The notes: a model not told the origin generated them from the sequence alone. Shown: positions 1 to 8,764, numbered from the stretch's first letter. The stretch: DNA of 64,000 bases from a candidate division NC10 bacterium CSP1-5 (GCA_001443495.1 LDXR01000003.1:141782-205781), one strand, 5' to 3'. Made by a program: numbers and translations.

Positions 1-10
1 AGGCGGCCCC

Positions 11-454
11 TCATTCGACCTTGATCGGGATCGCTTTGCGCTTGGCCTCCTCCGTCTTGGGGAGGGTAATCGTCAGCACCCCGCTCTTGAAGCTGGCCTT
101 GGCCTTGTCGCTGGCCACGGGAGCTGGGAGCCTCACCATCCGCGAAAAGGCCCCGTACGAACGCTCAACCAGGTAACGATGTTCCTCCTTCTCCTCTCTC
201 TCCTGCCTCTTCTCGCCCTTAATGGTCAGCACGTCACCGGACGCGGAGATGTCCAGGTCTTTGGTCTCCACTCCGGGAAGCTCGGCCTTGATGGTGACGC
301 TGTCCTTGGTCTCGGCCACGTCCAGACGCGGCGCCCAACCCGCACCGGCAATGTCCAGGCTCGGCAGCTCGCCCAAGAACCGCTCGAACAGCCGATCAAT
401 CTCTCGGCGGAATGTGCCCAGTTCGCCGAATGGTTTCCATGTCATGAGAGCCAT
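11..454 (-). CDS. Small heat-shock protein, Hsp20/alpha-crystallin family
   Basis: 147-residue ATP-independent holdase chaperone that binds unfolding proteins in the cytoplasm. A short N-terminal arm (about residues 1-40) precedes an alpha-crystallin domain (about 41-140) with the family hallmarks: PRLDVAETKDSVTIKAELPG early and the closing GVLTITLPK strand, then a short tail. Length is normal for bacterial Hsp20. The ATG at 454 is supported by an AAGGAGG ribosome site six bases upstream. It is the last gene of the minus-strand stress-protein series that runs from 4815, but a 94-base gap from the acetyltransferase gene means it could have its own promoter; none was recognised. Confidence 0.95.
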   Translation of the reverse strand: MALMTWKPFGELGTFRREIDRLFERFLGELPSLDIAGAGWAPRLDVAETKDSVTIKAELPGVETKDLDISASGDVLTIKGEKRQEREEKEEHRYLVERSYGAFSRMVRLPAPVASDKAKASFKSGVLTITLPKTEEAKRKAIPIKVE

Positions 455-548
455 CGCCTTCCTCCTTTCTTGCTCAACAGTCGAACAGCCTTGGTCGCCC
501 TCCCCCCGGATTCGATTGCCACCAACTCAGAATGAGAATGAACCGAGA

Positions 549-1133
549 TCAGAAATAGTACCAATCGGGTAGATACGCCGTGGACACATTCAAGACCATC
601 ACGACCAAGTCGTGGTTCGTGCCACCCTGATCCCTCATGATCCCTGGCAGGACCGCCACCTGCTCGAAGTTGAACCGTTGAAACGCCAGCATCGCCGCCC
701 GCTCCTCTGCGACCAATTCGGCGACCAGCTTTTCCAGCCCGAGATCAGCCGCCAGCAGGATCAATTCTTCCAGCAGGTGGCTACCCAGGCCTTTGCGTCG
801 GTAGGCCGGATCAACGACAAGCCGCACTTCCCCCACATGCCTCAGCCATCCGCTGCTCCGCCGATGCAGGGTCGCGTCGGCGACGATTTTCCCATCGACC
901 TCTGCCAATAGCGGAAAGACCCGCGCGTAATTGATGTCCTTGAGCCAGGCATCGATGACCTCTTTCTTCGAGACGTCGTGCTTCAGGAACTTCCGATCCT
1001 CTTCGGGGACCTTGGCGAAGAATTCATAAAGCCCGTCCCGGTCAGTGCGCGTCATCTCCTTCAAGAACACCTTGGTTCCGTCCTTGAGGACAATGGTCTT
1101 CGGATAGCGGCCCACGATTTGCTGCTCGTTCAT
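549..1133 (-). CDS. GNAT-family N-acetyltransferase (distal paralogue)
   Basis: 194-residue GNAT acetyltransferase. The acetyl-CoA loop is visible as VDPAYRRKGLGSHLL (R/Q-x-x-G-x-G/A form), preceded by the conserved beta strands of the fold. Substrate is unknown. ATG at 1133 is preferred over the upstream ATG at 1154 because a GGGGGAGGGAG ribosome site directly precedes it. It is a clear paralogue of the protein at 4249-4815: both share the N-terminal region (RDG/RDK, F-L-K-DV, LHRR) and lie at opposite ends of the USP/CBS series. Related proteins in other bacteria are protein-lysine acetyltransferases, but that role is only an inference here. Confidence 0.88.
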   Translation of the reverse strand: MNEQQIVGRYPKTIVLKDGTKVFLKEMTRTDRDGLYEFFAKVPEEDRKFLKHDVSKKEVIDAWLKDINYARVFPLLAEVDGKIVADATLHRRSSGWLRHVGEVRLVVDPAYRRKGLGSHLLEELILLAADLGLEKLVAELVAEERAAMLAFQRFNFEQVAVLPGIMRDQGGTNHDLVVMVLNVSTAYLPDWYYF

Positions 1134-1222
1134 GCTCCCTCCCCCGTCTTTCATCGTTTTATTGAAACCGCCTACGACGTCGCCGGTTACGCCCGGGCCA
1201 TTGGCGAGCCAGGCTTCTCCGG

Positions 1223-2143
1223 TTAGCTCCGCGGCCTCGCCTGGACCGCCAGGACCGGGCAGGGGGCCTTCCGGATCACCGCTTCCGCCACGCTTCCGAG
1301 GAGCAGGTGGCTCAGCCCGGTGCGCCCATGCGTCCCCATGACGATCAAGTCAGCTCGCGCTTCCTGCGCCTCGGCGACGATAGTCGCGGCCGGGGCCCCC
1401 ACCTTTACCTTGCGGCGGGCGCGAAGACCGAACAACTCGACCTCCTGTTGCCTCGCGGCGAGCTTGCTGTCAGTGGCCGCAACCCGACCTTCCAGCCAGC
1501 CTGTGGGGGGCGGGACGCGCATGTCGCCGAGCCCGGCAAACTCGAGAGGGCTCACCACATGGAGCAGAGACAACTCCGCCGCGAATACGTCGGCGAGCAA
1601 CAGGGCATAGCGCCACGCCTCCTCAGAGGTTGCCGAGAGGTCAGTGGCCCAGAGGATCGTTCTTACCTCCGTCAGGGGACGACCCTCCTGGCCTGTCCTG
1701 AGCGCGAGGACGGGGGCGGGCGCGGTTCGGAGCACTGATTCGGCGACACTTCCCATCACGAGATGGCTGATCCCAGACCGACCGTGGGTCGCCATCACGA
1801 TGAAGTCCGCTCCGCTTTCCTTGGCCGCCCAGGCGATACTCGGGGCCGGCTCTCCCACAGCGACCTGGGCTTCAAGCGTCAGGAAGCGGCGGAGCTCTTC
1901 CGGCACGACCGCATGGAACCAGGCCGACAGGCGCTCGCGGACGCCGCTCACGACCTGGACCTGCGTCTTTTCCGTCGCGGGCCCCACCTGCAAGGCTACG
2001 TCTATACTCTGGACGGCATGGAAGACCACGAGTTTCGCCTCGAAGCGATTCGCGAGCCGCGCTGCCAGGCGACATGCCTCCTCCGCAGAGCCCGACAGAT
2101 CGGTCGGCGCAAGAATCCGTGTAATCTTCGCTGTGAGCTTCAT
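1223..2143 (-). CDS. Tandem universal stress protein (two UspA domains)
   Basis: 306 residues with two UspA folds in tandem (about 5-150 and 158-300). Each half ends in the nucleotide-binding signature, G-x2-G-x9-G-[S/T] form: MATHGRSGISHLVMGSVAE in the first and MGTHGRTGLSHLLLGSVAE in the second, so both look ATP-binding. USPs are induced by starvation, energy or oxidative stress and act in the cytoplasm; the target is unknown. The start at 2143 overlaps the stop of the CBS-ACT gene (2140), implying translational coupling. A second tandem USP lies at 3304-4212. Confidence 0.93.
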   Translation of the reverse strand: MKLTAKITRILAPTDLSGSAEEACRLAARLANRFEAKLVVFHAVQSIDVALQVGPATEKTQVQVVSGVRERLSAWFHAVVPEELRRFLTLEAQVAVGEPAPSIAWAAKESGADFIVMATHGRSGISHLVMGSVAESVLRTAPAPVLALRTGQEGRPLTEVRTILWATDLSATSEEAWRYALLLADVFAAELSLLHVVSPLEFAGLGDMRVPPPTGWLEGRVAATDSKLAARQQEVELFGLRARRKVKVGAPAATIVAEAQEARADLIVMGTHGRTGLSHLLLGSVAEAVIRKAPCPVLAVQARPRS

Positions 2144-2844
2144 CGCCTCTCTCCCGTGGTCGTGCGGTCGGTTTCCGGACCCTTGACGGACAGGACCCGG
2201 ATCCAGGCCCCCTTGAGGATACGCAGGATCTCCTCCGGGTCACCCGCTTGAAACCTCAAGACGAGAACCCGGTCGGTTGGCTTCCCCGGGCTGGCGGGTT
2301 CGGTCCAGCCCACCACGAAGCTGCCGACCTCTTGAGGCACATCGGCAAAGAGGCGGCTGACGTCCCGCAATGTTCCAGGTGCATCGGCGACGCTTACCTC
2401 AAGCCGCGGGAAACCCGACAGGTCACCCAAAAGGGTGGCGAAGGCGCGGAGCATGTCGGTCTCGGTGACGATCCCGACAAGCCGGCCAGCCTCCATGACC
2501 GGGAGGCACCCGATCTTGTGGTCCGTCAGGAGCTGCGCAGCCTCCGCGACCGGGGTTCGGGGTGTCACTGTGATCACCTGTTCCACCATCACGTCCCAGA
2601 CGGCAATGCGATCCATCGCGGTGGCAAACCCTGTCGCCCCCCGGGGGTCGGCTGGAGATGGCAGGGCCTCCTGAACGTCCCGATCACTGACGATCCCAAC
2701 GAGCCCCTCACCCGAGACGACGGGGACGTGGCGAATTCCGTGCTGGGCCATAAGGCGACGCACTTCTCGCAGAGGCGCTTTCGGCTCCACCATCACGGGT
2801 GCTCGCGTCATGATCTTTGCAATCGTCATCATATCCATGGACAT
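2140..2844 (-). CDS. CBS-domain pair with C-terminal ACT-like domain
   Basis: 234 residues. Two CBS motifs form a Bateman module (about 8-66 and 82-140; each has the GI-RHVPVV or GCLPVME core and a LVGIV-x-D ending), followed by an ACT-like domain (about 148-225, RLEVSVADAPGTLRDVSRLF). Bateman modules sense adenine nucleotides and ACT domains often bind amino acids, so this looks like an allosteric sensor without a catalytic part, similar to AcuB-type proteins. The ATG at 2844 has only a weak ribosome site and ATG 2838 is an alternative. It overlaps the downstream USP by four bases and sits 15 bases from the upstream CBS gene. Confidence 0.88.
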   Translation of the reverse strand: MSMDMMTIAKIMTRAPVMVEPKAPLREVRRLMAQHGIRHVPVVSGEGLVGIVSDRDVQEALPSPADPRGATGFATAMDRIAVWDVMVEQVITVTPRTPVAEAAQLLTDHKIGCLPVMEAGRLVGIVTETDMLRAFATLLGDLSGFPRLEVSVADAPGTLRDVSRLFADVPQEVGSFVVGWTEPASPGKPTDRVLVLRFQAGDPEEILRILKGAWIRVLSVKGPETDRTTTGERR

Positions 2845-2859
2845 TCTCGCGGTCGTCGT

Positions 2860-3285
2860 TCAGGGCTTGAGCGCGGCTGCCAGATCGCGCCGCGTAACGA
2901 TTCCCACCACCACGGTCCCTGCCGTGGTGTCGGTCACGACGGGGATCGTCCGGATGCGGTGCTCTACCATGAGCGCCATCGCCCTGATCGCCGGCTCGAC
3001 GGGATACAGGGCAACGACGCCCCGGCTCATAATAGCACCCACCGACGAGACCCAGGTGGCCTCCAACGCAGGAATGAACCGGTGGTAGGGCAACAGGTAG
3101 AGCTTGAAGAGATCCAGCCGAGTCACCAGCCCCTGCAGGACCCCGACATCGTTCACCACGGGAAACGCGTTGTAATCATGCGCTGCCATAATCTCGGTCA
3201 GGGCTTCGATGCTCGTCTCCGTCTTCACCGTCACCACCGGCTTCGACATCAGCTCTCCAACGGGAATATCGAGGATCTCGCGCAC
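2860..3285 (-). CDS. Stand-alone CBS-domain pair protein
   Basis: 141 residues made only of two CBS motifs (about 10-62 and 78-138; cores YNAFPVVNDVG and IRTIPVVTDT), expected to form a nucleotide-sensing Bateman module in the cytoplasm. GTG start at 3285 has an AAGGAG ribosome site seven bases upstream. It lies between USP (3304) and CBS-ACT (2844) genes with gaps under 20 bases, so it belongs to the same operon. No effector domain is attached, so it may act on a partner, possibly the neighbouring USP or acetyltransferase proteins (inference). Confidence 0.88.
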   Translation of the reverse strand: MREILDIPVGELMSKPVVTVKTETSIEALTEIMAAHDYNAFPVVNDVGVLQGLVTRLDLFKLYLLPYHRFIPALEATWVSSVGAIMSRGVVALYPVEPAIRAMALMVEHRIRTIPVVTDTTAGTVVVGIVTRRDLAAALKP

Positions 3286-3303
3286 GGCTGGGCTCCTTAT
3301 CCG

Positions 3304-4212
3304 TCACGGTGCCGCTTCGCCCCACCACCCCTCATCCCTTGCTGCCCCTGGAGGGACGACCAGCACGGGGCAGGGCGCCTGCCGCAGCACCTGGTCAGTT
3401 ACGCTCCCCAGGAGCACCCGCGGCAGGCCGGTCAGCCCCCGCGTTCCCATCACGATGCAGCCCGCATGGATCTTCTGGGCGACGTGCACGATCCCAGCCA
3501 CGTCCACGCCGGTCATGAGCATGGACTCTCCCTGCCCGGAGTCGAGATCAAGCGTCTCGATCACGGCCCGGAGTCGGTTCTCGGCCTCCCGGCGCAGTTT
3601 CAGTTCCGCCCGACGCGTTGCCTTCGGGTCATCCCCTCGCCGGGCGACCACCTCGGGCAGGATGTGGAGCAGCACGAGGCGGATTCCGAGCCTTCGCGCC
3701 AGACGCGCGGCGGTCCGGGCCGCATCAGCAGCCCCCTCGGAAAAGTCGGTCGGCGCAAGGAGCGGGCCGATCCCTGTTGATGCCTGGTGGAACTCCCGGA
3801 CAACCGCCACCGGACATGGGGCGACCTTGGCGAGAGCCTCCGCGACGCTCCCCAGGAACATTCGAGCCACGCCCTTACGGCCCCGCGTGCCAACCACCAG
3901 CATGTCGGCACGGACTTCACGAACGACCCGCAGGATCGCCTCGGCCGGCCGGCCGACGGCCATTCGCACGGCTGCCTGCGCCCCCCACTCCGCCGCGTCA
4001 CCCTGGGCAGAGCGCAGGAGTGCCTCGGCGGCTCGGCGCTCCCTCGGCGGACAGGTTTCGCGCATGAACGGCGCGAGGCGACCCGCCTCCGCGGGCACGA
4101 CGTGGAGGAGAGTCAGACGGCCACCCAACGCCTTCGCCAGGGTCGCACCGAAGCGAACGGCCTCGCTGGATGTGGCTGACCCATCTGTGGCTACGACAAT
4201 CTGAGCCGTCAT
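3304..4212 (-). CDS. Tandem universal stress protein (second copy)
   Basis: 302 residues with two UspA domains. Both ATP-binding loops are present: VGTRGRKGVARMFLGSVAE in the first domain and MGTRGLTGLPRVLLGSVTD in the second. It is a paralogue of the USP at 1223-2143 with the same two-domain layout. The ATG at 4212 follows a GGGG ribosome site. It is the second gene downstream of the -24/-12 promoter at 4890-4905, and the operon reads GNAT, USP, CBS, CBS-ACT, USP, GNAT. Confidence 0.93.
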   Translation of the reverse strand: MTAQIVVATDGSATSSEAVRFGATLAKALGGRLTLLHVVPAEAGRLAPFMRETCPPRERRAAEALLRSAQGDAAEWGAQAAVRMAVGRPAEAILRVVREVRADMLVVGTRGRKGVARMFLGSVAEALAKVAPCPVAVVREFHQASTGIGPLLAPTDFSEGAADAARTAARLARRLGIRLVLLHILPEVVARRGDDPKATRRAELKLRREAENRLRAVIETLDLDSGQGESMLMTGVDVAGIVHVAQKIHAGCIVMGTRGLTGLPRVLLGSVTDQVLRQAPCPVLVVPPGAARDEGWWGEAAP

Positions 4213-4248
4213 TGGACCCCATCCGGTACGGTCATAGGTGCTTTCTGT

Positions 4249-4815
4249 TCACCGCCGCGTGGCCAGCTCAAGATGGTACACCGAGAGGTCGTGGTACTTC
4301 CCCGCGCGATCCAGGATGTTACGCTCGAACCGTGCCACCGGCTTGAAGCCCCGTTTCTGGAAGACCTCGATGGCTGCCCGATCATCGGTCGGAAGCTCAG
4401 TGTAGAGTCGCTCGATCCCTTCCTTCATGGCGATATCCGCCAGCTCATCGATGAGCCGCGACGCAAGCCCCTTGTGCCGGTGCGCGACATCCACGACCAC
4501 CCGCACGCTGGCGAGATGGCGGCGCCAGCCCTCCTTCCGGCGGTGCAGCGACCCATCGGCGATGATGCGATCGTTCACCTCGACCACGAGCGGCAGGACG
4601 CGATCGTAGTTCAGGTCCTGCATCCACCGGTCTATGACCCGTATATCGGTCACATCATCCTTGAGGAACCGCAGTTCCCCTTCGGGGATGCGCTTGAAAA
4701 AGTCCGCCAGCTTGTCCCGGTCCTCCTTCACCATCGGGCGCACCGTGACTTTGGCCCCATAATCGAGAATCCAGGTCTTCGGGAATCCTGTTAAGATTTC
4801 CGCCGTCTTCCCCAT
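4249..4815 (-). CDS. GNAT-family N-acetyltransferase (promoter-proximal paralogue)
   Basis: 188-residue GNAT enzyme with the acetyl-CoA loop VVDVAHRHKGLASRLIDE. It has the same architecture as the protein at 549-1133 and the two probably arose by duplication. An open frame extends upstream to 4992, but the ATG at 4815 is chosen because GAGGAGGGGG precedes it and the longer N-terminus crosses the putative sigma54 promoter. First gene of the stress operon. Substrate unknown; protein acetylation coupled to stress or energy sensing is a reasonable but unproven guess given the USP and CBS neighbours. Confidence 0.87.
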   Translation of the reverse strand: MGKTAEILTGFPKTWILDYGAKVTVRPMVKEDRDKLADFFKRIPEGELRFLKDDVTDIRVIDRWMQDLNYDRVLPLVVEVNDRIIADGSLHRRKEGWRRHLASVRVVVDVAHRHKGLASRLIDELADIAMKEGIERLYTELPTDDRAAIEVFQKRGFKPVARFERNILDRAGKYHDLSVYHLELATRR

Positions 4816-4889
4816 GCCCCCCTCCTCTGCTCCCGCGTCGCCATTGATCGTCGTCCCTTCCCTGCGCGTGCGCACCCATCGACAATATG

Positions 4890-4905
4890 AGCAAGCCGGG
4901 TGCCA
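4890..4905 (-). promoter_or_regulatory. Sigma54 (-24/-12) promoter of the stress operon
   Basis: On the minus strand the sequence TGGCAC-N5-TTGCT matches the RpoN consensus (TGGCACG-N4-TTGCW), with the invariant GG and GC separated by exactly ten bases. Predicted start is near 4880, giving a leader of about 65 bases to the GNAT ATG at 4815. Sigma54 promoters need an AAA+ activator, and an NtrC-family gene begins 350 bases upstream. Confidence 0.8.
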
Positions 4906-5158
4906 CTGCGCAACAGGTGGTATAAGACAAAAGTAAGCTTTGAATTTTAGAGGGCGGAGCCTCAGCCTACGTCGCGAGATGAAACGGAACACGTCCGGCT
5001 CACTGAGACATCACTGTCCCACACCAGCCACGAGTAGGGATGGATCACAACGCGAAGCCATGAAGCCGTGCGCCCCTCCGGTTCCGCCCTGCCTGGGACA
5101 GAATTGCCCCATCGCCGTACGACTGCCCCATCAATCGGCTGACTTCGGCGAGCTCAGT
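4906..5158. other. Gap upstream of sigma54 promoter; possible enhancer region
   Basis: No gene seen. It holds two direct copies of TGCCCCATC (5105-5113 and 5124-5132, 19 bases apart) and an inverted pair TGTCCCA (5015-5021) / TGGGACA (5094-5100). These lie about 135-250 bases upstream of the predicted start, where activator sites of sigma54 promoters normally lie. That they bind the adjacent NtrC-type protein is inference. Confidence 0.35.
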
Positions 5159-5261
5159 CGAGCCGTCAGCAGCCAGCGGTCAGCTATCAGCAAACGAACG
5201 GCGCCGGTCAGGGACTCTCTTGCTGACTGCCGACAGCTGACGGCTGACTGCGGCTGCTAGG
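5159..5261. repeat. Inverted short-period repeat, GTCAGC family
   Basis: Left arm repeats a GTCAGC-like word (AGCCGTCAGCAGCCAGCGG then TCAGCTATCAGCAA). The right arm is its imperfect complement (TTGCTGACTGCC then GACAGCTGACGGCTGACTGC), separated by about 35 bases. It could fold into a long stem-loop and abuts the stop of the NtrC gene, so it may also act as its transcript end. Confidence 0.7.
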
Positions 5262-6636
5262 TGTGTTCGATCCGGTATCGCTTGAGGAGGCGGTGGATGG
5301 TCTTGCGGTCGACGCCGGCGGTCTTGGCGGCCTGGGAGATGTTCCCCTGATGTTTCTGAAGGAGGACGATGAGATAGTCCCGCTCCAAGGCCTCGACCCA
5401 CTGCTGCTTCGCGTCTTTGAGGGTCAGGTGCTCGGCCACGGCGGTGGCAGGCGCCTTCTGGGGGAGGCGGAGGCTGGCGGGGAGGTCTCCGGGAGAAACC
5501 GCCTCTCCTTCAGCCAATACGACGGCCCGCTCCATCACGTTCTGCAGCTCCCGGACGTTTCCGGGCCACGGATACTGCTCCAGAAGCTCGAGGGTCTCGG
5601 GGGCGATTCCCTTCAGGTCTTTCCCACTCTGGGCAGCATATCGTCTGAAGAAGTGATACGCCAAGAGGGGGATGTCGCCGGCTCTGTCCCGCAGGGGTGG
5701 CAGGGGCAAGGAGATCACATTGAGGCGGTAGTAGAGGTCCTCTCGAAAATCCCCTTCCTTGACCATCGCCGTCAGGTTCCGGTGGGTGGCGGAGATGACC
5801 CGGACATCCACCTCGATGAATCGGTTGCCCCCGACGCGTCGGACCTGGCGCTCCTGGAGAACTCTCAGGAGCTTCGCCTGAAGGGAGAGGGGGATGTCCC
5901 CCACCTCATCGAGGAATACGGTCCCCCCGTGGGCTTCCTCGAACAATCCTCGCCGCGTGGTCATGGCACCGGTGAAGGCCCCCTTTTCGTGGCCAAAGAG
6001 TTCGCTCTCCAAGAGATGCTCGGGCAGAGAGGCGCAATCCACCGGGACAAAGGCGCGGGCCGCCCTCACACTGTTGGCATGGATGCTCCTGGCGACGAGC
6101 TCCTTGCCGGTCCCACTCTCGCCGACGATGAGGATGTTCGCCTCGCTGGCCGCCACCTTCTTGATGACGTCAAAGACCTGCAGCATGGTGCGGCTCCGGC
6201 CCACGATATTCTCGAACCGGTAGGTCTCGGTGAGCTGCGCCCGGAGACGGCGGTTTTCTTCCAGCAGCCGTCGTTGGGTCAAGGCCCGCTCGAGCGCAAC
6301 ACGGAGCTGATCGGTGCTGAAGGGCTTCGGGATGTAGTCAAAGGCCCCCTCTTTCACCGCCTCTACCGCCGTCTCTACCGTCGCAAAGGCCGTGAAGAGG
6401 ATGACCAGCGCCTCGGGATCGATGCGTCGAATCTCCCGGAGGACGGCCAGGCCATCCATCCCGGGCATGCGCAGGTCCGTCAGGGTGAGCATCGGGTGCT
6501 CGTGTTCGAACCGCGCGACCCCCTTCTCTGGAACCGATTCCAGGAGAGGCTCGTATCCCAACCGGCTGAGGATCCGGCTGCAGTTCTCTAGCATGTCCTC
6601 CTCGTCATCGATGACGAGGATGCGCTCTTTCGCCAT
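5257..6636 (-). CDS. NtrC-family sigma54-dependent response regulator
   Basis: 459 residues in three parts: receiver (1-120, phospho-acceptor Asp54 in LTDLRMPGMDG), AAA+ sigma54-interaction domain (about 145-375) with Walker A GESGTGKE, the sigma54 contact loop GAFTGA and the arginine-rich DLYYRLNV segment, and a Fis-type helix-turn-helix at the end (GNISQAAKTAGVDRKTIHRLLKRY). It activates RpoN promoters by ATP hydrolysis when phosphorylated. The ATG at 6636 is preferred over an upstream frame to 6702 because MAKERILVIDDEE is the natural receiver start. It overlaps the kinase gene by 32 bases. The sigma54 promoter at 4890 is the obvious candidate target. Confidence 0.95.
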   Translation of the reverse strand: MAKERILVIDDEEDMLENCSRILSRLGYEPLLESVPEKGVARFEHEHPMLTLTDLRMPGMDGLAVLREIRRIDPEALVILFTAFATVETAVEAVKEGAFDYIPKPFSTDQLRVALERALTQRRLLEENRRLRAQLTETYRFENIVGRSRTMLQVFDVIKKVAASEANILIVGESGTGKELVARSIHANSVRAARAFVPVDCASLPEHLLESELFGHEKGAFTGAMTTRRGLFEEAHGGTVFLDEVGDIPLSLQAKLLRVLQERQVRRVGGNRFIEVDVRVISATHRNLTAMVKEGDFREDLYYRLNVISLPLPPLRDRAGDIPLLAYHFFRRYAAQSGKDLKGIAPETLELLEQYPWPGNVRELQNVMERAVVLAEGEAVSPGDLPASLRLPQKAPATAVAEHLTLKDAKQQWVEALERDYLIVLLQKHQGNISQAAKTAGVDRKTIHRLLKRYRIEHT

Positions 6637-8764
6637 GAAGCGTTCCCTCTTCCGTGGAAGTCGCTCGAATCGGAAGCTGAATGATGAAGGTGCTCCCCCC
6701 ACCCGGTCGGCTCTCGATGGTGATGGTACCGCCGTGCTCCCGCACGATTCCGTAGCTGATGCTCAGGCCGAGCCCCGTTCCCTCCTCTTTCGTCGTGAAG
6801 AAGGGGTCGAAGATGCGGGCCATGACCTCGGGCGGGATTCCCGGGCCCGTGTCCATGACCCGAATCTCGATCATCTCGTGCGCCCGACGGCTCTCCACCA
6901 GGACTGTCCCTCCGCCCACCATCGCCTCCCGCGCATTGGTCAGCAGGTTCACCAGGACCTGCTCGAGGTGATTGGGGCTCCCCGCGATTTGGGGAAGACC
7001 GGCTGCCAGATTCTTCTCCAAGACGATCCGCTCTTTGGTGAACTGCTTCTCGACCAAGAGGAGGGCCTCTTCGACGACCTGGTTCACATCCATGTCCGTC
7101 AGCTTCCACGGCGCCTGGCGTGAGAAGGAGAGCAGACCCTGGGTGATCTTGGCCACCCGTCCGGCGTGCTTCTCGATCACCCGCAGGTCCCGCGTCCCCC
7201 CCGGTTGGAGCCCCTTCTCGCGAGCCTCCATGAGGATGAGCTCCACGCGCGAGGTGATAACCCCGATGGGATTGTTGATCTCGTGGGCGATGCCGGCGGC
7301 GAGGCTCCCGACCGCCGCCATCTTTTCCGATTGTCGGGCGATCCGCTCAAGCTTGACGCGCTCGGTGACATCCTCCAGGGCCAGGACCGCCCCGATGACC
7401 TCCCCGGTCAGGGTGCGCAGGGGACTTCCCTTGATGTTCATCGTGCCCCGCCCCCGGTGGCGCGTTTCGTGTTCCCACCTCTCCAGGGTGACCTCCTCAG
7501 TCCCCCCGAGGATCCTGCCGAGCGACTCCTCAAACCCCTCGGCCCTCAGCGACGGGAAGACCTCCAGAATAGACAGACCCCGGACCTCCGCGGCGGGGAT
7601 GCCGTACCTCTCTTCCATTGCCCGGTTCCACTCGGTGATCCGCCCCTGGCGGTCCAAAACGATGATCCCGTCCTGGATGCTCTCGACCACGTTCCGGATG
7701 AAGGCCTCGCGGACCTGGGCCTCCTGCCCGAGCCGGGCGAGCTCTTCCGCCTGACGGGTCAGCGCCTCCTCACCCCGCTTGCGTTTGATGAACTGGCCGA
7801 TCCGGCTGCCGATGTCGGCCATGATCTTGAGGAGGTCCTGGTCGGGCGGATGAACGTGGCGGCTGAAAAAGACCATGATCCCCGTCACGCCGCGCTCGCT
7901 CCAGACCGGGAATGCCAGCGCCCCGTGCAGGCCCATTTTGGCCGCGACAGCCGTGCGGTGGAAATCGGCGTCGGTGAGGATATCGGCTATCCACGCGGGC
8001 TCGCCTGTGGCCCAGACACGGCCGGGCAAGCCGCTCCCGTGTGAAAGGGTGATCTGGCGACTGACGGCCTCGAACTCCGCCACATCAAGGGACGGCGCAT
8101 GCCAGATGCCTCCCCAGCGCAGGACCTTGGTGGCGGGGTCCACGTACCACAGCTCCCCGACCTCCCAACCGAGGCCTTCGCAGATGGCCCGCAGGAGGGG
8201 CGCGATGGCATCTTCCAGTTGTCCGGACTCCGCGAAGACTCGCGTCACGGCGAACTGGGTGTTTTGCCGCCACTCTGCGTGCTTCCGCTGGGCGATATCG
8301 GTAATGAATGCCATGGTCACTAGCCCGTCTTCCGTTTCGTTGTAGCTCAGGCTAATCTCCACGGGAAACTCGGTGCCGTCCTTGCGCCGTCCGGCGAGGT
8401 CAAGGCCGCGACCCATCGGCCGGATGCGCGGCTCCGTAAAGTAGCCAGCACGGTGGGTGGTATGCGCGGCCCGGAGGCGCTCGGGGAGCAAGACCTCCAT
8501 GGGTTGTCCGATTAACTCCTCGCGCGGGGTGCCGAACATCTCCGCGGCCCTGGCGTTGGCCAGCACGATGCGCCCATCGCTGCCCACGATCACGATCCCC
8601 TCGGCGGCCGATTCCAGCAGCGCCTGGGCGGTCGCCTCGCTCTTTCTCAGCGCTTCCTCCGCGCGCTCGCGCCCGGCATGCAATGCTTCCAACTCAGCAA
8701 TCCGCTGGCGGAGTGTCGTCAATTCCTGCGAGAGCCGGTTCCCCACCCGTCCTTGACCTCTCAT
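6605..8764 (-). CDS. PAS-GAF-PAS sensor histidine kinase (cytoplasmic)
   Basis: 719 residues without membrane segments. A coiled coil (about 10-45) leads into a PAS domain with PAC tail (48-165), a GAF domain (170-330), a second PAS domain (352-470), HisKA with the phospho-His at 494 (GSLAAGIAHEINNPIG) and an HATPase domain (N box LLTNAREA, G boxes DTGPGIPPE and GTGLGLS). It should phosphorylate the NtrC-type regulator encoded immediately downstream, with which it overlaps by 32 bases. A soluble kinase with GAF and PAS inputs suggests sensing of an internal signal such as redox state, gas or a small molecule; the ligand cannot be told from sequence. Confidence 0.94.
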   Translation of the reverse strand: MRGQGRVGNRLSQELTTLRQRIAELEALHAGRERAEEALRKSEATAQALLESAAEGIVIVGSDGRIVLANARAAEMFGTPREELIGQPMEVLLPERLRAAHTTHRAGYFTEPRIRPMGRGLDLAGRRKDGTEFPVEISLSYNETEDGLVTMAFITDIAQRKHAEWRQNTQFAVTRVFAESGQLEDAIAPLLRAICEGLGWEVGELWYVDPATKVLRWGGIWHAPSLDVAEFEAVSRQITLSHGSGLPGRVWATGEPAWIADILTDADFHRTAVAAKMGLHGALAFPVWSERGVTGIMVFFSRHVHPPDQDLLKIMADIGSRIGQFIKRKRGEEALTRQAEELARLGQEAQVREAFIRNVVESIQDGIIVLDRQGRITEWNRAMEERYGIPAAEVRGLSILEVFPSLRAEGFEESLGRILGGTEEVTLERWEHETRHRGRGTMNIKGSPLRTLTGEVIGAVLALEDVTERVKLERIARQSEKMAAVGSLAAGIAHEINNPIGVITSRVELILMEAREKGLQPGGTRDLRVIEKHAGRVAKITQGLLSFSRQAPWKLTDMDVNQVVEEALLLVEKQFTKERIVLEKNLAAGLPQIAGSPNHLEQVLVNLLTNAREAMVGGGTVLVESRRAHEMIEIRVMDTGPGIPPEVMARIFDPFFTTKEEGTGLGLSISYGIVREHGGTITIESRPGGGSTFIIQLPIRATSTEEGTLHGERAHPRHR

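Noticed and set aside
2248-3780. 510-residue plus-strand open frame
   Set aside because: It is antisense to the CBS and USP genes and its translation is low-complexity His/Arg/Pro-rich; a shadow of G+C-rich codons.
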